DNA of 64,000 nucleotides from Earliella scabrosa (GCA_022605405.1 JABYQQ010000027.1:533627-597626), one strand, 5' to 3'; positions 1 to 12,024 are shown, counted from the first letter of the stretch. Notes: generated from the letters alone by a model not told the origin. Translations and numbers: made by a program.

Positions 1-739
1 CTCCCGACAAATATAGGAGACAATGGGAAAACAAGTCAGTACCGTGTCGATCCTTCCGCGCCGCTGGCGTCAGCATAGCCAGAAGCTAAACTTTCGGCCT
101 TACCATGTGTGTACAACGCGTCGCCAGCTGCATGTCGCCGCGGCGGCCAAGACTCGAGCTGCGACGGCCCAGTGTTGTCTCAACGACCATCGGGGCGGGT
201 TCCCACCTTCTACAACAGTCATTGTTCTTCTTGGATCAGACAATGCTCAAATACGAGTCATCTCACCGAGCATGATCATGCGAGCTAGTCCGCCTGCACT
301 CCCCTAGTACTGCAAACACGTGTGCGCTACCCGATCATCTTGATGGGGTGATTCAGGACAGCACCACGGTCATCGCCCTAGGACTGCGTTCATATAACGC
401 GTGATAAATCTTGGAATTCTCGACGATGATGAAGGCGAAGTTGGAAGGAGAGCAAGGCTCGTGAACTCGGGGCTCGAAATTGTCGAGGGTGGTACCGTGA
501 GAAGCAACCTGGAGGTGGCTGTGCAGCTGCCAGCAGGGCTTCCTTTCCCATTAGGGTTAGGTCTAGACTTGTCCCTTGACTACCACCGACGCAGCGCATT
601 GCTCAACAAGGAGTCGTGCATGGTATCCTGACCTAGTACCACGCGGAGTGCGGCTGGAAGAACGACAGGTACGGTACCCTCAGTCTTGGCACAATCTGAC
701 CACAACGCTCATTGTTCTCAGATCAGGACGAACTTGAAC
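1..739. other. No supported gene
   Basis: No convincing gene is visible here. A 94-codon plus-strand reading frame starts with ATG at 23, but it has no domain, composition or splice signals that I trust. The last part of the stretch is presumably the promoter and leader of the BTB gene that starts at 740. Confidence 0.5.
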
Positions 740-1836
740 ATGCAGGACACAACACATAGTCGCAAAAGGAGGCGGGCGACCAGCGATCCTCATCTCAATT
801 TGAGGCCGCAACTCTACACGGTACCCGTTCCAGTGTTTGATCTAGCGCCTCCTGCCAATCTGCAGCGCGACCCCGAGTTCTGGTTCGAGGACGGGAGCGT
901 TGTTCTCATTGCCCAGAACATCGGCTTTCGAGTTTACAAGAGACTCCTGCTTGAGCACTCCTCTGTCTTCCATGATCTTTTCCAAGTTCCGCAACCGCCG
1001 AACGCGCCAACTGTGGATGGATGCCCTTTCGTCTTCCTCCCCGATCATGCCTGGGAGCTCCGGTATCTCCTCCGTGCGCTGTTTCCGACCAAGGGAAATC
1101 TCACGTGAGTCCATTGGCTGGGAAATGACTTCTCGCACATCCACTGACCGCACGAGCCAGCTTCGGCGCGCGCCAAGACACCCTCACGATGGACGCCCTC
1201 AGCGCTGTCCTCCGCCTCGCGCACAAATACCAGGTTGACCAACTCATGGCTCAGGCGATCTCACACCTGACGGAGTACTATACCGACGACTTCCGCGACT
1301 GGATCAATTTAGAGCGCACCACTTGCCTTGAAGCCGACTATATCGACGCCATCACAGCCATCAACCTCGCCCACCTCACCAACACCCCGTCCATTCTCCC
1401 GCTCGCCTACCTTGACGCATGCGAAGCGGGGTCCGCGCTGTTCGACGGCTGCGTCCGAGGAGGCGCCTACGTAGAGGGCCTCCCCATCAAAGATCTCCGG
1501 CACATCATGGACGGGAAAGCTGCGGTCCTCACACATTGTTCGAAGGCTATTGCGCGGATCTTTTCTCCGGAGCCCTCCGAGACGTGCACCAGTAACAAGG
1601 CGTGCATGCGCGCACTGGTGTACAAGGCCTCGGAACTCGACGAGATGCTTCGCCTCCTCACTGTGGAAGGAATGGCGCGGTGCTGGGCCAATGAGTTCCG
1701 TCTCGATACGGGCTCGGGATGGACGATATGCGAGGAGTGCCGTGACATGGTCCAGGAACGGGATCTAGAGGAACGTCGGGATTTCTGGAAGGCGCTTCCG
1801 GGAATGTTCAACTTGCATATCGAAGGCTGGCAATGA
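740..1836 (+). CDS. BTB/POZ domain protein
   Basis: Two exons, 740-1104 and 1161-1836, join across a 56-nt intron (GTGAGT to CCAG) with phases that close, giving 346 aa. The N-terminus is basic (KRRRA). The BTB core follows at about residues 35-115: FWFEDGSVVLIAQNIGFRVYK, then LLEHSSVFHDLF, and it ends at the HKYQVDQL helix. The C-terminal half is the helical tail usual in Agaricomycete BTB proteins, with late Cys pairs (SNKAC, CEEC). BTB domains generally mediate dimerisation or Cullin-3 binding; this fungal subfamily has no assigned substrate. The frame stays open upstream of 740, but ATG 740 is its first methionine. A relative with the same architecture lies at 4614-6298. Confidence 0.85.
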
Positions 1837-2281
1837 GAGGCCCCAATACTTCCACACTCATTTCTTCCAGCTCACAGACCTTCACTCTTTTTTCACTCTC
1901 ATCGTTCTCAACTCTACCCTATACTTACCTGTCTGTGCACTGCCTCGCGGCGGCTGCCGCTAAATAGCTGTCGTAATATCTGCATCGTACTCATAGCATA
2001 CATGCACCATACCGTAGTACTCAACTTGCTGCTGACACTCCCTTGGTGGACGTCGTAGAGTCGACACCGTTACTTATTCGCGGGCTGCGTTCCCTCGGAC
2101 CGTTCGGACCGTGAGCGCCTGCCCCGCCTCGTGGGTCGTATGTTCGTCGGCGTGTGCCGCTATCATCCTTGGACTTGACCTCCTCCACCATGAGCGTAAT
2201 CCTGCATCGACTTCCGCAGTAGGTTAGCAAGCCCACGGGCACTTCTGCACTGTCCTGTCTGGCGCAAGACTTGGAACCAGC

Positions 2282-3995
2282 ATGGTCTCCCACGATGTCT
2301 TGATCCTTATCCTGGAGTGGTTGCACGACGATTACCTGTCGCTCTACTATTGCTCGCTCGTCAATCCCGTATGGCGCGACGTGTCAGCCTCATTTCTGTA
2401 TCAGAAAGTGACGTACTCTCCTGCGTTCAGCCCGGTCTTGGACCTCAAGAAACGCGATGACTTTGCGGTAATGAACGCCGTTCTACTCCTTTTCCTGATA
2501 CGAGTCCATATCTGATCTGAAGTTCAAAGGAGGGCCTCTTCGCATCTGCTCGTCTGCCGCACAACGCGGTCCTTGTCCGGAGGCTTGAGATTAGTGGTAG
2601 GCTTGCACGCATTCGCCCTACGGGTACATTGGACAGACGCGCTGACGAATCGCTGGTATCCTCAGGGTTCTTGTCTCCACGGCCACCACCACTTAACAAG
2701 CTCTCCAGTAGGATTCGAGAGGCGGTCGAGTGCTGGTCGAACATACAGACTGTGGTTCTTGCGCCAAAACAGTACCATGAAAGCCTCTTCATAGATACCC
2801 TCCCAGTACTCCTCAGGTTACCTCTTCTCCGACACTTGACAGTCAATACGTCGTGTACACACGAAGATCAGGTCGCACTCCTTGTGCAGCTCCGTAGCCT
2901 AGAGAGTCTCACTATCCAATCTCCCAGTCGCGCTGTTCTGCAGCTGCTTCCCGAGTGGTTGGACAAGCTGTCGCCGATGCTGAGAAAATTTCACTTGACG
3001 GTATGTCGGTAGTACCTTCTACTCCTTTCAAACGTAAGACCAAATCTGACTATTTCTCAGAGCAGCTGCGGATCCGTCACCCCTGGCGTCCTCCGGTCGT
3101 TCATTCCTCACCTCCAAGAAGCAAGGTCGTTTGCGCTTGGACTGTCGTACTCGCTCACGGATAACGATGTGTTCGCCTTCTGGGCCGAGATCCCCCATCT
3201 CGAGACCCTCGAGTTTCGATACTATCTCGTATGCTCCTCATTCTGATCTCGATATCCTCATACGGCTAACGACAACGCACTTTCTAGCAACTTCGCCCCT
3301 CCATCACCCCCCGACTATTACATCTTCGGCACCTTACCGTGCACTATACCGATCCAGACACCCGCAGAGATGCTGCACACCTGTACAAGTGGGTGCGCAA
3401 GGTCATCTCTCACGCCCCGCTAGAAACGCTCCGTCTAGTGGTTGAGGACATACCGTATGGACCCGCACCCACGTTCGACTCCCTCCTCGAACATCTCTCT
3501 GCCAGACATGCCAAGACTATGCGCGTCTTGGATATGCGGGATTGTTTCGTCGGCAGTCGCACACTGAGGCGCTTCTGTGGGTCATGCTCGAAGCTCGAGG
3601 AGCTCGCCGTTGCCGTGTCATTGGAGACTCTGGTACGTGCTTTCCAATCACTTGTCATCGCATATCTGACCGGGGGTCCCTGACGACATCAGCACGAATT
3701 CTCTGCGTATGTTGCTGAGTGCCGACATCTCCACTCCGTCAACTTCCACATTCGCAACCGCAAGCGCGAGCTTGACATAACGCCGGAGTTCGCAGAGAGT
3801 CTGGTTCATCCGGGAACTCGCATCCGCCGCTTGTCTGTGAATCAGAACCGATTTGAGGTACGTTCGGACTCTCGAAGAGCGGTCACTCAATGCTTTCCTC
3901 ACCGGGTTCGACAGGGGGGATACGCGACAGGCACCGATAGCACCGTCCGGTTCATCGTGCATCCCATCGAAGAGGACGGCCACGTGTTCCGATGA
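2282..3995 (+). CDS. F-box / leucine-rich repeat protein
   Basis: Six exons (2282-2467, 2530-3000, 3061-3228, 3288-3632, 3693-3857, 3915-3995) are separated by introns of 57-62 nt. All junctions are phase 0 and the total is 471 aa. Residues 1-40 read as an F-box (SHDVLILILEWL, then CSLVNPVWRDV). The remainder has irregular leucine-rich repeats (LPLLRHLTV, LRSLESLTI, LRHLTVHY, LETLRLVVED), as in the large Agaricomycete F-box family. The expected role is as an SCF ubiquitin-ligase substrate adaptor binding Skp1; the substrate is unknown. Frequent phase-0 introns between repeats are typical of this family. The upstream region has no clear extra exon, so ATG 2282 was taken as the start. Confidence 0.85.
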
Positions 3996-4281
3996 CAGCG
4001 CGGCACTCTGCACATGTAGCAGGCTCATGCGAGGCTGGGGGTGAAGGACAACGGCGGGCGCTGCGGCAGAGGTGATGGCTAGGTGATGGTGACTCCGTCA
4101 GTGTAAGTGGTGGGATCAACAACAAGGCAGCGTCGCCGTCTTGCCTGTGCCGGTACAACTGAGGAAATATTCGCTCGCGGCGTACTCGTAACCCTCCAGG
4201 CCCATCTCCCCGCCGTTACAGGCATGACTCCCCCCGAAACACCCGCATTGCACATCGAAGAGGCTACATCAGGTTACTCAC

Positions 4282-4449
4282 CGGTATAATCCTCTGCTGG
4301 CAGCGCATCATGCATCGCCATCCTCTTCCTCACGATTGTCCAGTCCAACATGCGCTTCATCAGGAGCAGGTCGCGGACATGCGAGTCCTCCGCGACTGCG
4401 ACCAGTGGGGAGTAAGCAGCAGGGCAGATGAGTTTCTCGCAACAGATTC
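4282..4449 (-). other. Possible minus-strand exon, unrecognised
   Basis: On the minus strand an open segment of about 55 codons lies between an acceptor (CAACAG at 4450) and a strong donor (GTGAGT at 4281). It includes LICPAAYSPLVAVAEDSH and RDLLLMKRMLDWTIVRKRMA, which look like real protein rather than noise. I could not find the neighbouring exons and recognise no family. It may be a relic of a gene overrun by the flanking BTB and F-box genes. Confidence 0.3.
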
Positions 4450-4613
4450 CTGTTGAGCCTTCCAGATAGCGGCACGGAAGCGGCCCGGTCTACCGGGCGG
4501 ATCAATGGGCCACGTGGCATAAGGTTGGATCGAACGGAAGGTCCCGCTTTTCCTCACCGTGACTCAAACCTTGTGCTACTCCGACTACTAGCTTCTTCTA
4601 TCTCAAGTCCACC

Positions 4614-6298
4614 ATGTCCACCCGTGTCACGAGAAAACGGCCGCGCGTCGATGATACAGATGAAGACCCGCCGATTCAAAAGCGTGAAGAGGGCGACGAA
4701 CAACAGGGACGTCTATCCGAGGCCCCTAGCGCGTCGGTCGACAACGACAATCGAAAAGACGAAGAGTTTTGGTTCGATGACGGGACCGTCATTCTTGTTG
4801 CGAGGAACGTCGAGTTCCGCGTGTACGCGGGACACCTGTCGGCCGTATCTCCTGTCTTCAAGGATTTGATCGCCCAGCCCCATCCGACACGCACCGTTTC
4901 CATCGAAGGACAACACAACATACCATGTCGCGTCGTGCCGCTCACGGACTCTCCTGAGGACCTGCGCCATGTGCTGCGTGCTCACATGCCCAATACTGCA
5001 TCAGTAATTCCCAAAAAGTCTGGCGGTCTGGCAGTCTGACTGGACGCCACTTTCGGGCGCTTACGGCGATCTACCGCATGCAGAGCTCATTCTGCATGAA
5101 CGGCGACAGCGACGGGCGGAAAAACATGCTAGAACTTGAGGATAGACGTACCATACTACACCGTTCAGTTTCTGCTCGCATCGGGCTTGAGGACCTGTCG
5201 GTATAGCTTGAGAAAGGCAGGGTCCTGTTCAAAACCAATGCTCGAATTTTGCGGCTCGCTGTGGGCTGTCGATGAAGGAGAAAACAATCAGAGTTAGTTA
5301 AATACACATAGAACTACCAGTCTACGAAGTTTGGTGGAGATGCGTTAAGTGTGAGGGAAGTTATCGATTGAAGAGTGGCGGGAACAAGAATGTCTGAATG
5401 GCCCGAAACGGATGTCTGAAGTCTGAGCGTCTGACGGGTCTGATTGCATCAATTCGCGTATCTGAACGTATCTGAAAGTGTCTGAAATGTCTGGATCAGA
5501 CCTTTCAGACTTTTTGGAAATTACTGATGTGGGTCAAAGTACGAGTTTCCATTGTCTACACTCCAGTCCATTGATCGGTATTCTGGGTGGCGCCGCAGGT
5601 ACTTCGGCGAGCCGACGCCCTCTTTTGACACCATCTCGGCCTGCATCAGGTTGGGGAAGAAATATCAGATGACAGAGCTTTACGAGCAGTCTCTGGCGCA
5701 CATCAAGGACCACAACACAAGCGACTTCACGGTCTGGGATGAGTCCACCAGTTGGCTTCCCGAAGGCTTCGACGACATTCACGTCATCGGGATCGTGAAC
5801 CTCGCACGCTCCACGGGGGAACTGTCAATACTCCCTACCGCACTCCTTACTTGCATCTGCGTACTCTCAGGCGCGGATCTGGTACATGGGTTCTTGCGGG
5901 AGGATGGCACGCCAGAGACCCTAACTCTCGACGATCTCGCTCTATGTTTCGATGCGCAAGGAAGCGTTCGGAAGGCGAACGTTAGGGCACTATTGCGGGT
6001 CCTCTCACCTCCCATAGCTCCCACGTGCAAGCTGGGTTCTGCCTGTAGGCGCAAGCTTCATATCGCGCTCGAAGGTCTCAAAGACTTCGGCCAGATGATG
6101 GGGTTGGACCCGTTTTTCCAGTACGGCAATTATGTCAAGGACGGAAAGCTCGATTTGTGTACCGACTGCGCTACGCTCCTTCAAACGCGACAGGATACCG
6201 AACACCGCGCGATGTGGGACAAGCTTCCCGAGCTATTGAACATCGAAGTCCCCAATTGGGTACCACCACCCGAAGGGCAGGCAGCGGCCGCATCGTGA
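4614..6298 (+). CDS. BTB/POZ domain protein carrying a MITE at its intron
   Basis: The best model is 4614-5003 joined to 5567-6298, 373 aa. It uses donor GTAATT at 5004 and acceptor CTACACTCCAG at 5566, both in phase 0. Exon 1 has a charged N-terminus and the BTB start (FWFDDGTVILVARNVEFRVY, SAVSPVFKDL). Exon 2 continues with CIRLGKKYQMTELYEQS and the helical tail with Cys pairs (TDCATL). It is a diverged paralogue of the 740-1836 gene. The intron is 563 nt instead of about 56 because an inverted-repeat element (4999-5529) sits in it, and the donor GT lies inside the element's terminal repeat. The older acceptor at 5598 is out of phase with this donor, so the exact splice is uncertain and the gene may be impaired. 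Confidence 0.65.
4999..5529. mobile_element. Non-autonomous TIR element (MITE), 531 bp
   Basis: The ends are 24-bp inverted repeats with one mismatch: 4999-5022 begins CATCAGTAATTCCCAAAAAG, and 5506-5529 is its complement. The right subterminal region holds many copies of TCTGA/TCTGAA. There is no transposase ORF. I could not find a convincing target-site duplication at either edge, so the superfamily is unassigned. Clustered subterminal repeats are seen in hAT-like MITEs. Confidence 0.75.
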
Positions 6299-6833
6299 GA
6301 GGGACCCGGTAAGTCCCACGCACTGCAGCACACATACGTTGACCTCTTGACTCTAGCGGGATGATCACAGGCACAGCAATCGCCCTTCTTGAACGCCGGA
6401 TCTATCTTCTGGCAAAAGGTTCTTGGTACGTAATCGTTAGATGAGACCATCTCTAGCAAATTGCTCATAGGCAGGGAAAAGGACCGCGTTTAACCTGCTC
6501 GCGATACGAATGTTTGCGGCGCAGCTCTGAAAATGAAAGGTCGTCTTGTGATTGGTACTATGTCCCTTCACACACGCGGTGTGCGACTTCTCACTCCTGA
6601 GTATGGATGAATCTGCAATGATCCAGAACGCTTCTCTACAGCTTCGATCTCCACACGAGTGCAATCAGAAGTGAGTGGCCGGGGCTCACGACCATTGCGG
6701 ATTGGCTTTGGTACATACTATACATCTCTCTCTAATCTGCATCCGCCGTTCTCGGCCGTCTCATTTGTGGGTGTTTCGTAACGGAGTCTCAGTCCCGCAA
6801 ACGGATGATGCATCGCGCTAGTGAAACCAGCCC

Positions 6834-7740
6834 TCAATTGTTCAGCTGGGATATGACCGCTGCAACCTTGCCCGAGCGGGGCACAATCCTGCACTTGAAC
6901 GGCTGTGGCTGACTGTGTATGCGTCATGAGCATCTCGAGAATTGAGCATGAGTTGTATGCTACCGTCCTGCTGAGACACCAACCTCGTGAAGCCCGCCTT
7001 GAAGGCTGCCGGCGGAGTGTACTCCTTCCCTGCTTCGTCGAGAGGCTTCCGGATGTCGAACGCGGCGACGAGGTGCGCGATGGCGAGCCAGAGGGACGCG
7101 TCGGCGAACGCTTGGCCAGGGCATACCCTGTGGACGACGAGATGAATTATCGGGGCCATGTAGCCGGACGTACGTGCAAGCCATCTCACCTGCGCCCGAA
7201 GCCAAAGATGAAGCTGGTCGGGAGGTCCTTCGACGGCGCGAGCTTTCCCGTCCGGAGGTGGCGCTCCGGGCGGAACTCTTCAGGCTCGGGGTACGCAGAG
7301 GGATCGCGAGTCATGCCCCTGTGATCGTGGACCGCAGTTACGTGAACGAGAGTGCCTGGCACGGAGGTAAGGACACGACAGACCAGATGTTTGCCATGAC
7401 CATACATCCGGCTGGGATATCGTAGCCGTGATATTGGTCGTCGGACATGACGCGATGAGGGACGGCTGTGCGCGTCGCGGTGAGATGAGAACTCTGGGAT
7501 TGAACTGAGCATCGCGGGCTCACCGAGGGGGAGGCCAGGATTCCATCTGCATCGGTGTATGTTAACTCTCGCTTAGCATGACAGTTGTGGTGCGATGCGA
7601 GAGGGGACGCACCGATAGAGCTCCTCCAGCCAGAGGATTGGAGCTATGATCCGACTTCCGCCGGACGTCCGGCGGACGTCCGCTGTTGAACGCCCAGGCA
7701 TCACCACGTGCGGAACGTTTACGCGTCTCGCTAACGCGCC
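6834..7740 (-). pseudogene. 5'-truncated cytochrome P450
   Basis: The minus strand retains only the C-terminal part of a P450. It has a segment ending LEELYR, WNPGLPL, then HRVMSDDQYHGYDIPAGC, then RDPSAYPEPEEFRPER (the PERF region), then the haem loop FGFGRR-VCPGQ with its Cys. The tail ends QPFKCRIVPRSGK...SQLNN and stop at 6834. Clear exons are 6834-6912, 6984-7127 and an exon ending at 7190; those junctions close in phase. Upstream, the acceptor before GMTRDP is poor or out of phase and a few residues are missing before WNP. The I-helix and the N-terminal two thirds are absent. P450s are haem monooxygenases; this copy cannot encode a working enzyme. Confidence 0.75.
7658..7675. repeat. 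18-bp perfect palindrome
   Basis: CCGCCGGACGTCCGGCGG equals its own reverse complement and is followed at once by a partial repeat of the same motif (CGGACGTCCG). It lies within the degraded upstream part of the P450 relic. Confidence 0.6.
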
Positions 7741-7875
7741 TGAGTTCATTTCTAACCACCCACATTTCACCCTCGACTCTGTTGTTCCGCACTCCAAAGA
7801 TCTCAGGGCTGTAAGCACTTAGCGTTCCGTACACTAGCTACTGTGTCGAATGGCGCGAACCTCTTCAGCAACATT

Positions 7876-8220
7876 CCGCGTTCCGGATGATAGCTTTTAT
7901 GGTACGGATCCCTTCAGTAGAATGCCCAGCTGCGTTCAGCAAGATTCCGAGGTGCGGAACCCTCTCAGCCATCGTGCGTTCCGGATGATAGCTTTTTGTT
8001 TGAATGGTGCGGATCCCTTCAGTAGAATGCCCAGCTGCGTAGCTCTCCGAGCATCGTGCGTTCCGCATTCCGTCTGGTGTCTTGAACGGTGCGAAACCCT
8101 TCAGGAGAATTCCGAGGTGCGTCACTCTCTAAGCATCGTGCGTTTCGCATGCTCGCTGTCATGACTAGCATGGTGCGAAACCCTTCGGTAGGCAAACAAC
8201 GCTCACCTGCGTAACCGCTC
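7876..8220. repeat. Diverged 82-bp minisatellite, about four units
   Basis: Units beginning GCGTTCCG recur near 7878, 7976, 8058 and 8140, a spacing of 82 bp except for a longer first unit of 98 bp. Each unit contains a motif like GGATCCCTTCAGTAGAAT or GCGAAACCCTTC. It lies just upstream, on the minus strand, of the truncated P450, where the lost part of that gene would have been. Confidence 0.7.
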
Positions 8221-8583
8221 AGCTCCCAGAGACGAGCGTGGAGCACACTACCACATCAAATTGATGGTGCGCCCTCCGAATCTCCTCCTGGCATAGTACT
8301 TACTGTAATTTTGAATTCTTCAGGCCCAATTCCATCCGGAATGCGTCAGTTGAACGTGGCTTGGTCATTGGTTTTTCTAACCAGCAAGACGTGGAATCCG
8401 CTCCTTTGACGTCGACTGGCTTAGCAGGGTGCTGTCTAATTTGTCCTTCCATCTCTCTACCCCTCAACTCCTGACCAACGGTCAATAGAGACTCTATTCA
8501 AACGTGTGTCTGCCAGCCTTACTTACCATTCAGTTCACAGCCCCATTTGCGCGACTATCCCATTTAGCCGACGGCATTGAGTC

Positions 8584-8589
8584 TATATA
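8584..8589 (+). promoter_or_regulatory. TATA box candidate
   Basis: TATATA lies 123 bp upstream of ATG 8712 in an otherwise mixed-composition leader, a plausible core-promoter position for the gene that follows. Confidence 0.4.
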
Positions 8590-8711
8590 GCCCGTAGCCT
8601 TGCTCCCGGAGGCGCGCTCTCGCCCCTTTGCCAACACTCCTCATCGAATCTTTCCTCGACCTCGACCTCTCTGAATACCGCCCCTTCTTTGTGCCCTATC
8701 CTCGTGCTTTA

Positions 8712-10947
8712 ATGAATCCCTCTGAGCTTGACCGTCTTGTCGATCCTCTTCAGCACCTCAAACTCTGTCCCGACTGTAACAATGCCAAGGTGTCAGCCCC
8801 CCAGCTCTGCGAGGGAAAGAAACGTCCGGAACATAAGGATTTGTGGTACGAAGTTGTATGTTCCAACGTTCTACTCTAAGTAAGCACTACCTTTCCACTT
8901 ACTATTACTACCATAATCTCCGCAAGTGCATCAACAACTCTGAGGCCGCCTTGCATCGCTGTCAATATCTCAAATTTCTCACAGACCTCCCACCTGGCAA
9001 GCCTACAGGCAGTCCCCGGAAGCCATGTCCGGGTCGGATGTGTGCTACTGACGCGCCTGGTAGTCGCAATCTCAGTTGCCTGTTCGGGCTATGCGAAGCT
9101 TGCTGCGCGGATGCGCACCGGCTGCTTGTGGGCTTGCGTCGCTGTGGTATTTCTAGTCATCGCACGGCTGTGGACCAGCCTGCGCGGAAAGGTATGACAG
9201 TGTCATCTCTTCTTCCCCGCCAATATCTGTTCATTCATACCTTTGCCATGGAAGGTCGCCGTGGCCGTGCCAACGTACCGTCGGTCCCTCCCGCACCTCC
9301 AATTCCTCCCGCACCTCCCGTTCCTGCCACCGCTCCCGTTCCTGCCACCGCTCCCGTTCCTGACAACCCTCCCGTTCCTGCCAACCCTCCCGTTTCTCCC
9401 GACTCTCCCGCACCTTCCATTCCACTCGCTTCAGCAGCGCCAACACCGTCGCACCCTGACAGTGCTGCCATGCCTGATGACACTCTGCTGCCCAAGAAAC
9501 GCCGCAGTCGGTCAAAGAAGCATGGGGCTACTTCTAGCCGGAAGAACGCCGCTCAAGGCGATGCTGAGTTGTTGCGGCCCCATCTTTCCTCCTATGCACT
9601 CTCGATAGACCCTCCATACGAACGCCAGCTGCATGATGCCCAGATTGACGAACTTCGCCGTCAGGAGGTCAACAATGCAAGCAAGGCTTCTGAGGAAGAA
9701 CAAGGGAAGACGATTGTATTGGTTTGGTGGCATGAGGTGGGTCGACCTGGTCTTGGCCGTTCAAGTATATCATACCTATCCTCTGATCTCCTACCAGGAC
9801 AACAAGGCCCCCGTCATCACTCAGATCGTCGCCCCTCACTATCCCTGGTTCCGCCCATCTGATTCAGCATACCTCGTCAAACGCTTCAAGTTCGACAACG
9901 AGTACTTCGAGTACTTCGACTGGAGCTCGTACAACTGGTTCGAGGGAGATAACACAACTCCCCGTCGCAATGTATTGACGTGTGGCGACCTTCATTTTCG
10001 CTCGCTGGGCGTGGTTCAGGCACCGGACATGCCGTCAGGCCTGCGGGTCTTGAAACGCGCTGGAACTGAGCTGACCGACTCTCAGGTCAAACACTCTTTG
10101 TGAGTACACATGGGGCACCTCTACGATCTCACCGATCTTACTCATGCTGACACGTTGTCTCAGCTCACCCATCCCTCACACGCCCATACCCACGTACAAC
10201 CTGCTCCCTCGTTCCAACACTCCGACGCCGATATCTTCAATGCGGTTCCCTCGTCTCCTTTGGGACACCCTTGGAGTGGCCTCCCCTCGAAGTATCACTA
10301 CCTCCACCTCGAGCAACCTGGAGACGCCTGTCAGCGGCATGCGCAAGCTATCTCTAGCAGACAATGCTCCGTCGACGCCGTCGGCCAGACCACGAGCGGA
10401 TCTTGACCACTCAGGACCCATCCCTTCGCCTTCATATGCCACTGCCACTCCCCAGTCAATCCCGACTCCATACACCCCCCGGCTCCGGAGCGAAGAGCTT
10501 TCCGATGGCACTGGCACTGTCCCTCCCATGATTCCTGCCCTCTTCTCCTCAAAAAGCTCCTCTATCGGTGTGCTGCCAGACATGTCCTCCCCTATTACTT
10601 TCTACAGGCCGCTGGATCTCGGTCCAGCGCCACGCGGACCTTCAAAATGCGGCTGGCCATGGCTGTACTTCTGCGACATGGCCGCCGGTTTCGAGGCCTG
10701 GGAACGATTCCGGAATGATAGCATGTCTGTTGGTGCTGCCTTCGACCTTGCTTTCCCTGGTCATTCTCGTAAGAAACAGACCTTCAGTGACAACTACATG
10801 GTATTCAAGAAAGCGCGTGAGTGCCCGGGCGTGGTTCAACGGTGGAAGTCATATGGGAGAAGCTCTAAAGGAGAGTGGGCGATATTTCGGGCGACGTGGG
10901 GCAAGAAGAGAGCCCCGATCACATCACAACTATGCTTGGAACTCTGA
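8712..10947 (+). CDS. Cys-rich orphan protein of an Agaricomycete-type family
   Basis: Five exons (8712-8855, 8927-9191, 9255-9736, 9798-10099, 10164-10947) close in phase to 658 aa. The 63-nt intron 9192-9254 is open in frame, so it may be retained. The N-terminus has a Cys/His cluster (CPDCNNAK, CEGKKRPEH, then CPGRMC, CLFGLCEACCADAH) that looks metal-binding. A Pro-rich linker with VPATAPVP-type repeats follows, then a basic patch (KKRRSRSKK), an aromatic segment (FDNEYFEYFDWSSYNWF) and a C-terminal helical block (GWPWLYFCDMAAGFEAWERF). I recognise the overall style from hypothetical Agaricomycete proteins, often near transposons, but no function is known to me. A nuclear DNA-binding role is only an inference from the Cys cluster and basic patch. 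Confidence 0.7.
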
Positions 10948-11972
10948 CTTTGTCCTGCTTCTGGTACGGTAAAGCACATACATCGTATCCTAGAGAATGT
11001 AGTGTAGGTTGTCCGTAATCTGAACTCCCATCTCCGCGCTTATGAGCACACAAATTTGTCTCCTCTTGGTGTCGAGCAACGCGGGGTTCCGCTTGATGGA
11101 CGCTAGCTGCGGGGATAAGCAGCAATGCTGGCTTCTCCGCCGCCTTGTCGAGCAGGGTCAGCAAGACCCTAGGCAAGAGCACGAGAGGCCGGACGGGCGG
11201 GGAGGCGTATCGTGGATGAGCTCCAACGGCCTCATCTTGCACTGGTTCGTCACCACCTCATCGCGCTCGGTGTTCTTTTTGCTCTCAGAGTGCTTCTGGT
11301 GGTTTGTCATCTCGGACACAGCTTGCTAAGGCATAATCTGAGACGGTGGCGGAAGGGGCAGGCGTCGAGGCTCGGGTCGGGTCGATATGATTGGTCTGTT
11401 CGGCGATGAGGGTAGGACGGTCGACTCGGGGTTTGGGAAGGTGATGGATGTAGGTCATGGTGTTGTAGGTCATGGTGTGCGTCATTGACATGCTGAGGCG
11501 CAGCTGCAACATGAGTGAGAGAGCGGAGGTGAGAGAAGTCGACATTCACGTAGCGTGCGGCGATGATATCTTCGTGTATAGAGGTATTGTCAGGGGGGTA
11601 CTTGAAGCCGTCACCGACTAGCTGGTGACGCGGGGCAAGAGAAGAGAGCGGACGTATGGAGAAGCATCTTCGACATGCGCCTATTCAGAGCGGCTCTGAC
11701 GCAAACGGACCAGTACGCACCTCGCCGTGGCAGAGAACACCCTCCTAGACGGGGTCGTCCACCTCGCACATCAAACTACCATCTCCATCACCAATGACCG
11801 GGAAATCTATTGCGATGGATTGCAGGTGAGGAAGAAGTGAGCAGGGGAAGGAGCAGATGAAAGTGCATACGTACCACTCAATTATCGCGGCGGGGCGTAG
11901 TACAAGTGAAAGCGGGTAAGTAGGAGGGAGCAGATGGGCGTACCTGTCTCACGGGCGTCAGATGGGCTTGTT

Positions 11973-12024
11973 CGTGCGATTTGCGACGGGTCCCGCATCC
12001 TAGATGTAAGAGTTTGACCGTGCA
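11973..12024. repeat. 52-bp direct repeat, copy 1
   Basis: This segment matches 12660-12711 with about three mismatches and includes GATGTAAGAGTTTGACCGTG. The flanks differ, so it is a short isolated duplication. Confidence 0.65.

Noticed and set aside
4999..5529. 8-bp TSD for the BTB-gene MITE
   Set aside because: Flanks CAATACTG and TGGGTCAA do not match; no alternative boundary gives a clean duplication.
9231..9515. Gly/Arg repeat proteins on the minus strand
   Set aside because: Mirror image of the Pro-rich linker of the 8712-10947 gene.
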